Positions 43,337-55,601 of a stretch of DNA of 64,000 nucleotides are shown here, in pieces; within the stretch, counting starts at the first letter, position 1, and the number at the start of each line of letters is the position of its first letter. The position numbers were made by a program, and so were the translations under genes. The DNA is from Coenobita brevimanus (taxonomy: Eukaryota; Arthropoda; Malacostraca; Decapoda; Coenobitidae): assembly GCA_032717465.1 (NCBI GenBank), contig JAVRFU010000119.1:1-64000 (forward strand), in the 5' to 3' direction. A model generated the notes under the pieces. That model saw only the letters and a list, made by a program, of their open reading frames with translations, was not told the origin of the DNA and made no database searches.

Positions 43337-44900
43337 CTCATTCCCGTAAAGATACAAAGCTAAGGCAATCTTCACGCCTAACAGATTAGATAACTCGTCC
43401 CCAGATGATTAATTATATCTATGTTTATACAACCTAACTCATTCATACCTTAGAAATTCGAATTTTTACTGCTTTCCGCCTAACCTAATTTAATTTAAGG
43501 GCGGAAACTACCCGAGAAAGCTTTGAGACGAATGATATGAGAAGCCGGAATGACCATTTGCCGTTTGTAAACAAAGGGCGAGAGGTTCCGATCATGTTAC
43601 CCCTACAGAGATCAGAGGACAAATGGCATATTTGTGGCGGCCTCTGGCAACTCCCGCGCATGCGCCGTAGGGGGCGGACAGGGGGACATCATAACGCTAC
43701 ACCGGTGTAGCGTTATGATCCGTCCCCCTGTCTGCCCCCTACGGCGCATGCGCGGGAGTTGCCAGAGGCCGCCACAAATATGCCATTTGTCCTCTGATAT
43801 CTGTAGGGGTAACATGATCGGAGCCTCTCGCCCTTTGTTTACAAACGGCAAATGGTCATTCCGGCTTGTCGTATCATTCGTCTCAAAGCTTTCTCGGGTA
43901 GTTTCCGCCCTTAAATTAAATTAGGTTAGGCGGAAAGCAGTAAAAATTCGAATTTCTAAGGTATGAATGAGTTAGGTTGAATAAACATAGAGATAATTAA
44001 TCATCTGGGGACGAGTTATCTAATCTGTTAGGCGTGAGGATTGCCTTAGCTTTGTATCTTTACAGGAATGAGTCAAGCTCGTACTGTCCCGTGTATTAAA
44101 CCATTTTTATCATACATATCCTTGAAATTATAAATAGTTTTGGCACACACTACCTCATTCTGTTGTGCATTCCACTGATCAATTGCCCTATTAGGGAAAC
44201 TGAATTTCCTTACATCTTTATCACCTCTCTTTTTATGCTGTATTTTGCAATGTCCTCTTGTTGATGCTTCACACATATGATATATATTCATTTATGTCTA
44301 TTTTTGTTCCCCTGATTTGCATTTATATACAGTAGCATAATCATGTCTCCTCCTCCTCTCCTGCAGCGTTGGTAAATTCAATCTTTCCAGTCTTTCTCAG
44401 TAACTTAAATCCCTTAAGCTTGGTACCCATCTTGTAGTGGCCCGTTGTACTTTTTCAATCTTATCTGTGTTTTTTGAAATGAGGATTCCAGACTACTGTG
44501 ATGCATACTCCAGAGTTGGTCTGATGAATATCTTCTTCAGCATATCTTCATTTATATATGTGAATGCTATTCTCATATTAGTAAGCAATGTATACATGTT
44601 TCGTACCTTCTCACTGATGTGATCATCAGGAGATAGTCTGTTACTGATAATTACTCCTAGGTCCTTCTCCCTTTCTGATATGTGTAGGGTTGATCTTCCT
44701 AACTTATAATACCAATCTGGTCTTTTCTTACTTTTACCACATTTTATTACATGACACTTATCCACATTAAATTCCATTGGCCATTTATTGCTCCATTCAT
44801 GAAGCTTGTTCAGTTCCTCTTGCAGCTCTTTGCAAGAATCTATGTTAGTAATTTTCCTTTGAATTTTTGCATCATCTGCAAACATATTTAGATAGCTTCC
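42520..44900. repeat. Large palindrome (about 1.19-kb arms)
   Basis: Left arm 42520-43703 and right arm 43704-44900 are inverted copies, with the centre inside CTACACCGGTGTAG (43697-43710) and no spacer. Arms differ by scattered substitutions and small indels (for example GGACATCAT against GGACGGATCAT; AGAGATC against AGATATC). Outermost shared text is TTTAGATAGCTTCC. Arms hold the LINE C 3' half plus about 210 bp of non-LINE text. Confidence 0.9.
44073..44900 (-). pseudogene. LINE C RT fragment (reverse arm, unit 2)
   Basis: The minus strand encodes FADDAKIQRK, FNVDKCHVIKCGKSKKRPD and SEREKDLGVIISNRLSPDD (ORF 44493-44885), then after a break NIYHMCEASTRGHCKIQHKK to GLIHGTVRA (44073-44291). 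It begins at the FADD box, so motifs A and B are absent. Confidence 0.85.
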
Positions 44901-45544
44901 TCTCTGCCTTATATATTCACTTTAATACCCACCCAACCCCTTTTAAATGCCATAGAGTCAATAAGTGGATTGGTGCTAGCTTTTCCTTTTCCTTTTTTTT
45001 TTCAATTATCCAATCCAATCCCTTTAGTTTTGAGAAATCTTACATCTCCCTTTAGTTTTGAGAAATCTTCCATCTCCCTTTAGTTTTGAGAAATCTCAGA
45101 TAAGAGTGTTAGGCTAGTCCAGTATAGTTCAAGTTCAGTCAATGTGAAATAAAAACTGCCTCAAAATTTCATTTATGGAAAAGTACTTTTAACTCCAAAC
45201 ACTATGAAAACAGTATGCACTCCAGTAGGGTATGCTTAGTGAAGTTTCCTGTTCACACTGTCACAGCACTGCTACTGATTCAATGGATAATGATAAAGTA
45301 AAAACCCATATCAGTTACGTTACTGAGATCACTTCAGATACTAGTTGTTATGGGAAATAAAAAAATAAAATCCTAAGTTAGGTTATTCAGCACATTGGGT
45401 ACATTACTACACATCACTGATTGGCATATTTTAATACCAATCGTTTATTTAAATCTGCACACATGTGCAGTAACATATACCCTGTCGTGTCCAGTAGCAC
45501 AGGATATATTTATATACTGTACTATCAATGGAAATGCATTGAAC

Positions 45545-45966
45545 ACAGTAATAAAAAAAAAAGCAAAAGTTAGCACCAAGCCAATGAAAATATGGCACTG
45601 AGGTGGAAGGGGGTTGGGTGGTTATTAAAGTGAAAATATAAGGCTGAGAGATAAGACACATGAAGTACAAAAGGAGGTGAATAATAAGCGCCAGTACCAA
45701 GCTAAAACAATGACTACATGGCACTATAATGGAAGAGAGTTTGGTGGGTATTAAAGTGAAAATGTAAGGCAGAGAGGTGGGACAGATAAAGTACAAGAAG
45801 CAGAGAGGGAAAAGAGGAAGGATGAAGATTAAAGTGCCCCTTTTAGACGGTTTTTACGACAAGCAGGGATACTGAGGAGGTATTCTACCCCCCCCCCCTC
45901 CCCAGGGGGAAACTCAGTCATTGAGTGGCTTGGTGCTCGCTTTCCTTTTTTTTTTTTTTTTTTTTT
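45545..45966 (+). mobile_element. MITE-like repeat G, copy in unit 2
   Basis: Starts AGTTAGCACCAAGCCAATG and ends TGAGTGGCTTGGTGCTCGC, then a T-run. It equals the left part of the 41.06-kb copy joined to the right part of the 41.65-kb copy, without the inverted copy between. Confidence 0.7.
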
Positions 45967-46039
45967 TTCATTTCCTTCCATTCCATTCATGAGTCCTTTA
46001 CTCATCCCTCTTAACCACCTGTGAGGTCTACAAATACCT

Positions 46040-47345
46040 GTACACTAGTCAAATTTAACACAATGAGAACTACTCAACTACAGACCAGTATCACTGACCA
46101 GTGGTGTAAGATACTAGAAAAGCTGATAAGGGAAGTTTGGGTAAAACATCTAGAACATGGTATGATAAAAGAGAGGCAGTTCGGTTTTAGGAAGGGAAAA
46201 TCATGTGTTACTAATCTTCTAAGCAAGTATGACAAAGTTAGAGAAACATTACAGAAAAGAGAAGGATGGGTGGACAGTATCTATTTAGATTTTAAGAAAG
46301 CTTTTGACAGAATACCGCACCAAAGACTTTTATGGAAACTGTACCATCAAGGAGGTATCCAAGGCAATTCCACTGTTGGATGCAGGATTTTCTCAGAAAA
46401 AGGGAAATGAGAACAATATTAAGGGGAAATTACTCATCATGGAGGGAAGTGACCAGCGGAGTGCCACAGGGCTCAGTTATGTTTGTAGTATATATAAATG
46501 GCATAGATAGTAATATTGGAAATGGAAGCTATCTAAATATGTTTGCAGATGATGCAAAAATTCAAAGGAAAATTACTAACATAGATTCTTGCAAAGAGCT
46601 GCAAGAGGAACTGAACAAGCTTCATGAATGGAGCAATAAATGGCCAATGGAATTTAATGTGGATAAGTGTCATGTAATAAAATGTGGTAAAAGTAAGAAA
46701 AGACCAGATTGGTATTATAAGTTAGGAAGATCAACCCTACACATATCAGAAAGGGAGAAGGACCTAGGAGTAATTATCAGTAACAGACTATCTCCTGATG
46801 ATCACATCAGTGAGAAGGTACGAAACATGTATACATTGCTTACTAATATGAGAATAGCATTCACATATATAAATGAAGATATGCTGAAGAAGATATTCAT
46901 CAGACCAACTCTGGAGTATGCATCACAGTAGTCTGGAATCCTCATTTCAAAAAACACAGATAAGATTGAAAAAGTACAACGGGCCACTACAAGATGGGTA
47001 CCAAGCTTAAGGGATTTAAGTTACTGAGAAAGACTGGAAAGATTGAATTTACCAACGCTGCAGGAGAGGAGGAGACATGATTATGCTATATAAATGCATA
47101 TCAGGGGAACAGAAAATAGACATAAATGAATATATATCATATGTGTGAAGCATCAGCAAGAGGACATTGCAAAATACAGCATAAAAAGAGAGGTGATAAA
47201 GATGTAAGGAAATTCAGTTTCCCTAATAGGACAATTGATCAGTGGAATGCACAACCGAATGAAGTAGTGTGTGCCAAAACTATTTATGATTTCAAGGATA
47301 TGTATGATAAAAATGGTTTAATACACGGGACGGTACGAGCGTAAC
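46040..47345 (+). pseudogene. LINE C RT, forward copy, unit 2
   Basis: Better preserved than unit 1. ORF 46021-46410 covers KILEKLIREVW, FGFRKGKSCVTNLL and YLDFKKAFDRIPHQ (motif A). After a small indel near 46366, ORF 46332-46931 carries GVPQGSVM (residues 43-50), FADD (71-74), FNVDKCHVIKCGK, SEREKDLGVIISNRLSPDD and FIRPTLEYASQ. The last part (47126-47344) ends GLIHGTVRA. Also lacks the LAP residues after GVPQGSV, so this deletion predates the duplication of the two units. Confidence 0.88.
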
Positions 47346-47713
47346 TCATTCCTGTGAAGATTCAAAGCTAAGGCAATCCTCACGCCTAACAGATTAGATA
47401 ACTCGTCCCCAGATGATTAATTATCTCTATGTTTATCCAACCAAACTCATTCATACCTCAGAAATTCAAATTTTTACTGCTTTCCGCCTAACCTAATTTA
47501 ATTTAAGGGCGAAAACTACCCGAGAAAGCTTTGAGACGAATGATAAGAGAAGCCGGAATGACCATTTGCCGTTTGTAAACAAAGGGCGAGAGGCTCCGAT
47601 CATGTTACCCCTACAGATATCAGAGGACAAATGGCATATTTGTGGCGGCCTCTGGCAACTCCCGCGCATGCGCCGTAGGGGGCAGACAGGGGGACGGATC
47701 ATAACGCTACACC

Positions 47714-48857
47714 GGCACACTATAGAACGCCACACTGAGACACTGTTCACACACTGCACAATCGTCACTGTTCAGCACACTGTTAATAAGTCACTGTACA
47801 CCACTATACACACTGGCGCTTTTATATTAACCCCAAGAGACACGCTCGCGCCACAACAGGGGGGGGGGGTAGTCATTCGCCAGTTAACTTCACGCGTGGA
47901 AGCCAGTATAGCCCATATATTGTTCCTTTTTCACTGCGCCATGGGGGTGAGTCACTGCACTAAGTCTCGTATAGGATGTGTTAATGATACAATCCGTGTA
48001 GATCCTTACTTTAATGGGCTATGTCCACTGTTAACAGAGTAGGTACAAACTGACTGCGTATTTACCGGACGGGAGCTTATTCGTGACTGATCTGGTGGTG
48101 TTACCACTTCCGGTATGACGGAAGCCAGACGTATGACATGTGTCGAGAGTATCTTATATCATCCCAGAGTTTGTATGTGTAATGTGTATGTAATCATAGA
48201 TGTTATATAATTAACCCACATGATCTACACAACCTCTTCCCTTTCTAAAGCCTCCCTGTTCTTCTCCAACTTATTTCTTCCTGTTCTTCTCCTGAAATCA
48301 ATTATCAACCTTTTCGGGAATGATGGGAGGATTGAGTGACATTCATGTATCCTGGCACTGCAGACGCCAGGCTTGGTGCTGCCTCGTAAAGGCATCCCTC
48401 TGCTTCACCTACCTCATGTACAAAGTACTAAGAATTCTGTTTTGCTATAAATTAATGCTGTAAAATTCAAGTACTTATAAACAAGCTAACAGTCCACAGC
48501 GCATTAAAGTTTTGGAAATGATGCTCTGCTGTTGATTCTGACGACGATGTTACGTGACACAGACGACAATCCAGATCACCAGAGTATTTTTTCTGTGTTC
48601 TATCTTGAGAGGAATAAATGGGGAAAATGTGTCCTCAGAGATACTGTTTGTGGACATCGTTGGAACATAAAAACACATTTACGTAACGCCGACACAAGAT
48701 TATAAACACCACCAATGGTCAGAAACACCACCTCATGTTTATTAATACTCAATATGAAACAGTACATTAAGACAGCCTTATACTGCAGTTTACACTCCAT
48801 ATGAAACAGTATATAACTAGAATGGCACTCAGTACAGCGCATACCTCCGCCCACGCC
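47714..48857. other. Unassigned flank; one LINE A scrap
   Basis: CACTG-rich text at 47715-47815. An ATG-led 34-codon frame at 47941-48042 has no recognised motif. 48222-48276 is a reverse LINE A scrap (GATCTACACAACCTCTTCCC, GCCTCCCTGTTCTTCTCC), the last family A trace in the window. No gene supported. Confidence 0.5.
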
Positions 48858-49079
48858 TTATCTCGCAATGTTAAAGAAAGTGAAAAAAAATTCCTGGATC
48901 CGCACCTTTACCTGGATCCGCATCAAAATTTAATGGAGTGTATTCAAGGACAAGGTCCATTCTTCTACCAGGTTTCGTAGATATCCGTCCACTAGTGTTT
49001 GTGTAATCTTGCTCACAAACCAACCAACCAACCAACAAACGGATGGGGCTAAAAACGTAACCTCCTTGGCGGAGGTAAT
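48858..49079 (-). mobile_element. Widespread GGCGGAGGTAA-type repeat
   Basis: Ends in CCTTGGCGGAGGTAAT. It holds AACCAACCAACCAACC, GCTCACAAACC, CGTAGATATCCGTCC, CCTGGATCCGCATC and TTATCTCGCAATGTTAAAG. From memory, this combination marks a dispersed short repeat found in many marine animals; its class (SINE or DNA MITE) is not decided here. The GGATCCG block is duplicated at 48895-48922. Confidence 0.6.
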
Positions 49080-49380
49080 AACAATACACAAGAAAGCCTT
49101 AAACTACACTCTGCACTTCACATGAATCTGTAAAAAGAGATACTAGGTCCAAGTTACTTAAGGATAACACATGAGGTAGGGGGACATATTCTAGTCAAAC
49201 AATATGGATAAAAAATGAGCTATTAAAAGTCAGGATATTTACGTATACCGGTAACATATGGGGTAGGGTGACGTATTCTATTTAGATAGAATAAACATTA
49301 ATTATTGAAATAAAAATTTTTTGGTGTAACGCATGAGACAGGTTGACACTCCATTCAAACTCAACATATCTCACAGATAC
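49080..49380. repeat. Three diverged units of about 95 bp
   Basis: ACACATGAGGTAGGGGGACA, ACATATGGGGTAGGGTGACG and ACGCATGAGACAGGTTGACA start successive units near 49167, 49253 and 49328. Old tandem duplication; no coding signal. Confidence 0.55.
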
Positions 49381-50448
49381 AGTAGCCTACCTCCTAGCTG
49401 CCACACCTCATCTTCCACATACCTGTAAAAGAGAAAATACAGTCGTAAAAGACACACGGTAAGTACGGTAAGTACTGAAAATAACCGAGAGATAAAATTA
49501 TAGTAAAAGGACATACAATTAACAAAAATAATCAGATATTACAACTTGTTTCATTCCTATGTATCTGGGTTCTTAACAACACAGATTTAAAAAGGGGAAA
49601 ACGAGGAAAATGGTGCCCGCCCTTACCCACACATCCACATTTGTTAAAGAGTCTGGGTGTTGGCATGGCTCATCAATGTGTCAACAGTGAAACAATATTT
49701 AACATAAATACATCACTTGAACAGCTTACTATATATGGCTGTCATTTATTGTGGTTATCAGAGGTTGTACGGCAAAGGAATGGACCAGACTCTTACTGGC
49801 TTTATACCAGCTGTGTACAACCGTACAAAAAAGTATCGTTACGACGTTTTGCTAAACAATATGACAAACAACGATGGCAGGCAGGGGGCTAGGAAACTGT
49901 TGGTACCCCGGCACATCCAACAATGTTGGTTATGCATGGGATACAAGAGGCATTTCCTGTGTCTGAGGTAATAAATGCGTCGATATGAATGTATCAACCC
50001 TTCGGAAACAACAGCCATCGTTGTATTCGTTACTTATCTATCGGACCCCTGAGTAACGATACTTTTCTGTACAGCTGTACATAATAATACTTAAATGTTT
50101 TTATTTTTAGTTCTCTATAAGAAAAAGACATAATCAAAGTTAGGACCGACACGCACACAGCCATTATCATACTGGATTGTGCCATGTATTATAATCCTGA
50201 CAGGGTGCGGTCAGCCAGATGTCTCAGCGAGAATCATAAAATTGTTAAGCTGTGAACAGTTTGGTCACAAGAAAGCCAACAGAAGCGTAGCTGATGCGAA
50301 AATGTGGAAACGAAGACTAAAAAACGAGGTGAAAAAGATGTAGAGGAGAATACTGTAACGATCACTAGTTTCTTTATCCCTCTGGCGAGGAGGAGGTGGA
50401 AGACAGGGTTGATGTAAGGAGTAGGCTAGTGGATAGTGGCGATTCAGT

Positions 50449-50483
<35 letters not shown>

Positions 50484-51290
50484 TGAGATACCAATAACTG
50501 CTCCCCTGCCCTCTCTCCAGCCTTGTCCTCTAATTCCCTCTCGCCAGAAGGGTAAAGAAGTTAGCGATCGCGATAGTATAGTACACGCTGAAGGAAGGCC
50601 TGGAGTGATGGGAGTATCTGGTATTGCATGGTTATTGTGAGGCTTTACTTCGAGCACTCTCTCCTGGGGTATACCACAATGTATTGTAGGATTAGGGGTA
50701 TGGTAAGAGACAGGTAGATACATTATTATTGTAGAAAATGATGACAAAAGAGTGGGGAAAACAGACAGAAAATTGAGGAAATGAAGAAGGAAAGATGATG
50801 AAAGACCATGAAGAGTCTACGGTGAGACAGAGAGAGAGAAAAAAAAGATTGAGAGAAAAAAGAAGAAACACATAAACAGGCGTTGCTGGATCTAGTCAGT
50901 GCAATAGCCACAACACTCAAGCATGCAAATTTTCCCCAAAACGAGGATAATCCCCTTCCCTCCCCTGCTTTCTCAGATACGGTCAATACCAACAGTGACC
51001 AACTTGTGCGAGGTGTGTATGGCCATATATAAATGAGTTCCACCAACTTATACGTCCTGGTCACCAAAGACTTGTCACTTGTAAATGAGTGTACCTTATT
51101 CAGCCGTTCTGCTCAGTCGGGTCAGAGGAATTGGACTGTTAAATTTGAGATATACATACGTGAGGTGAAGACAGGGGCCGTGGTGGCCACACTTGCCTGC
51201 TATGTAAGACTTGCTGTGATTTTCAACAACGTCTTTTGATCATAGAAACTGTTTACCTCTGCATTATATACCATTCAATGGTGATGTGTT
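49381..51290. other. Unassigned; (GT)n tract
   Basis: Two overlapping open frames at 49641-49971 have no recognised motif. A (GT)n run of about 31 bp lies at 50451-50481. 50800-50870 is GA-rich. No gene or RNA can be supported. Confidence 0.4.
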
Positions 51291-51294
51291 TTAT

Positions 51295-51645
51295 GCATTC
51301 ACTGCTCCTGTGAACTCTGCTTGCATCCCTCCATCTATACGACGGGCGCGAAGCACCCGTCTAGCAACAAACTCTCATCCCTTTTCTGTCCAGTTCTCTA
51401 ATGTAAGAGTTAACCGTTACACCAAGTCCTTCACTTATGCAACAGTCAACTCTAGAACTGTTTCCATCTGACTGTATTTCCTACTTCCTATGATCTCCAG
51501 GCTTTCAAACAGTGTGTCCAGGCATCTCGAAACGAACGGATCTTGAATTTGGCTCTCTTTTGTATTGTTTGTGTTTTTTCCTTGGAAGGAACGGCTTGCG
51601 GGCTCCTGGCCTTTGGTTCCTTCTTTCTTGCACTAAAAAGAAAAA
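51295..51645 (+). mobile_element. LINE family D 3' end
   Basis: ORF piece 51286-51471 carries IRRARSTRLATNSHPFSVQF-like residues and a VNSRTVSI end; shifted frames follow with the decayed FPTSYDLQAFK region near 51477-51505. Ends CTCCTGGCCTTTGGTTCC and an A-rich tail at about 51630-51650. Same family as 39.0 and 9.8 kb. Confidence 0.75.
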
Positions 51646-52183
51646 AAATCAATAATCCTGCCAAAAATGTAGTAAAACCAATGTGATCAAATATTCTTTA
51701 TAATTAAGTGGAATACTCTGAATCAATGTAAATAACTCTACTTTTAGGAATAATCCTTAGTTAAAAATCATCTTGAATATGATGGGTTAGTGAGATTTAT
51801 GTACCACATTTCCTACCCAAGTATCAATTTTATATCACGTCCACCATCCAGTTTGGGTAAGAGCATCCTCAAGTTTCAAAAAGTAAACAAATCGAGACAT
51901 TATCAGGCTGGGTTCTCAATGGCTCTCACTCATTCCAGTCATCCTCCCTCTATATATATCTGACCAAATAACAAGGGATACTCTATGTTAAGGCGATTCC
52001 CGGGCCCTTTTAAAAATTAAACCCTGATGGGGAGTGACTGGCTTATGGAGTGGAGTCCGCTAAAGGGTTAACTAAGTCGACTTCGGCTGAGCCTCAGTAA
52101 ATCGGATTTGGATACCAAGGGGAGGGTGAAATATGGTATGTCAGGTGGAGATCCCACTGTCCAGGTAAATATGACACAAGGCG
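51646..52183. other. Unassigned sequence
   Basis: AT-rich then mixed. No gene, repeat or RNA signal recognised. Confidence 0.4.
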
Positions 52184-52396
52184 TGGTATTCTCGTGCAGT
52201 TAGGAGGCTTACAACACCTCTCCCGTGCTGATTTATTTCTGATTCTGTTCCGTTACTACTGTACATTCTTGTGTTATTAATGCAATTTTTGTCAACATTA
52301 AAAAGATATGAGATGCAAAAAATGTTAAATGGAGTCCGGGAAATAAATCGTTAAGGAGGAGGTGATACCGAGCCTCCTTAACCGACGAGAATACGG
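52184..52396. mobile_element. TIR element family M1, copy 3
   Basis: Left GTATTCTCGTGCAGTTAGG, right reverse complement GTATTCTCGTCGGTTAAGG; inner TIR ACACCTCTCC and GGAGGAGGTGATACC; GTGCTGATTTATTTC against GGAAATAAATCG. About 213 bp, the shortest copy and without internal amplification. Confidence 0.65.
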
Positions 52397-52448
52397 GCCA
52401 AGGTAATCACGAAGATCTCACTGTATATCATTACTGGTGCTGCTTGGT

Positions 52449-52632
52449 GTTAGGACTTATTATCTGGCCCCAGGAAGCCCTAGCCATAGTAGCTTAAGCT
52501 GTCGGGCACAAATTAGTGTACTGGGGTGGGGCAGAACGTGTGTTAGGTTTTATTCTTGTCCCCAGGGAACTCCATCTTTTCCAGCTTAAGCAGTGGGGGC
52601 ACTAATCAATGTGCTGGGGTGAGATGGCTCTT
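52449..52632. repeat. Old tandem duplication, two units of about 92 bp
   Basis: Both units run GTGTTAGG...TTATT, CCCCAGG, AGCTTAAGC, GGGCAC(A/T)AAT and TGCTGGGGTG-like text. Diverged. Confidence 0.6.
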
Positions 52633-52964
52633 GACTTCATTAATGGTATGGAAGTACTGTACCATTACCAGGGAAATGAAGTTGCAAGACTGAATGAGAA
52701 GAAAAGGAAAGACATTTAGTTTCATTTCATTATTCAACAATCGCTAAAGCAATCCCTGCGTATAATTTAAACAAAAGCGAGGAATATTTTAACAACTCCC
52801 ATCCAAAGGAAAGAAAATGACATACCGGTACATTCACTATCCATAAACAAACATGCTGGATGCACTGTACTGTATTACCAAGTTCAATTCTTTCGTTCTA
52901 TTATATGGTAATATCAGTGTGCTCCATAAGTGGTTGTTATTCTGAATCTTTCCAGTCGGGATCT

Positions 52965-53190
52965 ATGGGAACTGATTGGAAGTGGGAGTTAGGAGGGCGA
53001 AGGTTTCAGGGTGGAGGTTTCATTGTTTAACTCTCTTTTCCCTGGTTACATTACCAATGTTAAGTTATACCCTTAACAATACGCCAATCTGATGGGTAGT
53101 GGGAGGGAGGAGTGGAGGCTTCATCGCTTATCTGTCCTCTCCCCAATTACAATATCACTGTTAAAATACACCCCTAGCAATATGTCATTT
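52965..53190. repeat. Old tandem duplication, two units of about 115 bp
   Basis: Units share CTGAT(T)GG, AGTGGGAG, GGAGG, TTCAT(T/C)G, ATTACA, CAATGTTAA or CACTGTTAA, and CAATA(C/T)G. Diverged. Confidence 0.55.
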
Positions 53191-54270
53191 TTATGAACTG
53201 ATTTCGCAGTAATAAATGTTCTTTCTGTAACTGCATGATTTAAGGCTGGAATAATGCTAACTGACCACACAAATGAGTGAACTCATGCATCGCTGCCCAT
53301 CTCTGTGTGTAGGTGAAGAACGGTTAGGAACTAAGATATTTATTTTCGCTGAGTGACAGTGAGAGAGACAAACGCAAGTACAAAAGAAAGTGAAAGCAAA
53401 TGATTGTGAAGAATAAACTGCACATTAATCTGTTCGAACGAGGAAGCAGGGCCTAAAATCATCCACCATCACAGTTTAATCTCGCTTACACGCACCCTGT
53501 GTCCAGCATAATAAACAAAGTGGGAGCTGCCTTCATGGTGGGGGGCGAGGTAGTTCATTTGCCTGGCCATTATGTAGTAGTTGTTGTTGCTGTGTATTTG
53601 TCAGCCAGGCACGGCCGTGGCGAGGCTCCACATGTTTACTGACAACTGACAAGAATATATGCATGTTTATAACTTGGGTTCAGAATATACTCACGGCAGA
53701 GTACTGAACAAATGGAAAGATATGTAAAGTTTAAAAGTAAAAACAGACTCCTCGTTGTGGTAAAATTTTTCCCTTAAGACCAAAAATGTGCTGATGTTTA
53801 CGTGTTTTAACAAATGATGTTTTAATGCAATTTTTTTTTATCACTTGTAATTTTGCTCATACATACAGTTTATTCTTTGTTGTGAAAACATTGTTGTGAG
53901 GAGAGAAACTGCGAAAATATATATGCTGTGAAACCAGATGCATGTGGTGTGTTGAACTTTGTAAGGTGGTATTACAGTAAAGGGCAGAGGTGGTGGGTGA
54001 ATTGTGTTTTGGATGGTACTAATATAGTCTAAGACATTAAATGTTATCAAAATGAAAATAAATATTAAAGAATATAATTTTTTTCTTATAACCTGTCCAA
54101 GTACACTGAAAAAGTAAATAAGTAAGATTTCAATGCAACCATATGAAGTAATCAATAGGTTGCATCACACGTTAAACCTACTCCATTTTTATGACTTTCC
54201 ACTAGCAATAAACGAAGTAAAGAGCCGGTCTCCCACAATACTCTAAGGCTCCTAATGTGGCAGATATAAT

Positions 54271-54314
<44 letters not shown>

Positions 54315-55500
54315 TTAGTGGTGGGTACTGTGGCTCTTCATGTCAACATCCCTCATCATTACCTGTCTCTTTCCACCACAGTCCGTCTCCCGTCCACACC
54401 CTGTCTCTCTCTATCACAATTGCAGCACAACAGGTTACACAGCAGACCCTCCCACCACACGCTCAGCTCCTCGCACTTTACCAATGATCGTAAAGGATGC
54501 TACAAACCCCGTCCAGATGGTATCACGGCGGGTGAGGTTGTAAATCTAAGGACAGATTGGTGGCTTTGATATCGGCGCCAGTACAAAGGGACTTGACGTT
54601 TGTATATCAGAAATACTACACCAAATGTGAACTGTCCTTCATTTGGCTGGCGGTCTTAACGTTACCTCTTGCTGCAGTTACAGTATACTACTTCACCAAG
54701 TGGGAATCGTTCTTCATCAGGCTGGAGGCAGTTAATGTCACCTCCTGCTGCAGTTATCGATGGAACTTCAATGCAGAGTGATGGCAGTGAGAGACCGGCG
54801 CTGACAGACATGCTACGGCACTAAAGCTGGATGCATTGTTAAATGGTTCTGCAATAGTCATGCGGTGCGACCACCACCCTTCCCTATTAAAATTTTAACA
54901 CAAAATAAAACATACCGGTACAAACCCACACTACAATGCAGCCCCCAGATCACAACACACTTACCAGATGGAACAAACTATCTGAACACTGATAGTCCTT
55001 CAACAGAACCCCAACAAAAGACCTCTGGAAGCGACCAGTAGAAGTCAGTGGTTTCTTGAGGTTCACTGGGTTCACGAGATGAGCCTGGGGTTTCAACTAC
55101 AGCAGCAACAATCTACTGTCAATCTTTTGCGTGTGGAAGCTCATATCAAGATTAATGTGAAAACCTTTCGTGTTTGTTTGCTTATGAGACAATGAGAGAC
55201 GGTCCATCTCACCAGTTTCTATAGATAATTTAGTAGTAGTGGGAACTGCTGAGTGACAAAGCTTCATCGTAGGCAAAGAAAATTACCAGCTTGAATTATC
55301 GTGTGCATCTCTTCTATTACGTCACCGTCAGTTGCTCCGCCACCTGCAAGTATCACGTACTCTACGCTGCAACGCCTCTCGCTCTCTCTCTCTCTCTACG
55401 TACCCAGCATCCACCTAACCTTCGAGTCAATAGGCAATGATGCGTGAAGAGGTAGAGACTCATAGTCATGTAATGGGGAGATGGTGAGGAGTTTTTGTGA
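53191..55500. other. Unassigned; GA tract and a short duplication
   Basis: (GA)n at about 54271-54311. At 54612-54755 two diverged 75-bp units share TACTACACCAA or TACTTCACCAAG, TCCTTCAT or TTCTTCAT, and TGCTGCAGTTA. The 74-codon frame across them shows a repeated hydrophobic pattern but no known domain. CATACCGGTACA occurs at 54912. No gene supported. Confidence 0.45.
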
Positions 55501-55504
55501 TGTT

Positions 55505-55507
<3 letters not shown>

Positions 55508-55599
<92 letters not shown>
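55508..55599. repeat. (GT)n microsatellite
   Basis: About 46 uninterrupted GT units. Confidence 0.98.

Positions 55600-55601
<2 letters not shown>

Larger units (their letters stand above)
39762..43703. mobile_element. Palindromic LINE C composite, unit 1 (left-truncated)
   Basis: Order: reversed LINE C segment (39762-40421), a central region with GCGAGCACC-type MITE copies (40422-42035), then forward LINE C (42036-43336) and a 3' end to 43703. It matches unit 2 in the same order but is missing its left about 535 bp. Its right arm (42520-43703) is inverted against the left arm of unit 2. Confidence 0.8.
43704..47713. mobile_element. Palindromic LINE C composite, unit 2 (complete)
   Basis: About 4.0 kb bounded by inverted arms 43704-44900 and 46523-47713, each ending GGTGTAGCGTTATGATCCG read inward from the unit border. 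The arms carry the LINE C 3' half; the RT reads outward in both. The middle holds spacer, 28-bp repeats, one MITE-like G copy and the 5' part of the forward LINE C. This could be a TIR element that captured a LINE, or an inverted duplication. No transposase or integrase was recognised. Confidence 0.75.

Noticed and set aside
43484..43495. Telomeric repeat block (CCTAACCTAA)
   Set aside because: Only two TTAGG-like units on one strand; far too short, and it lies inside the palindromic arm.
49641..49971. Two overlapping 83-84 codon frames as a gene
   Set aside because: They overlap in different phases, no motif is recognisable, and no splice signals are convincing.
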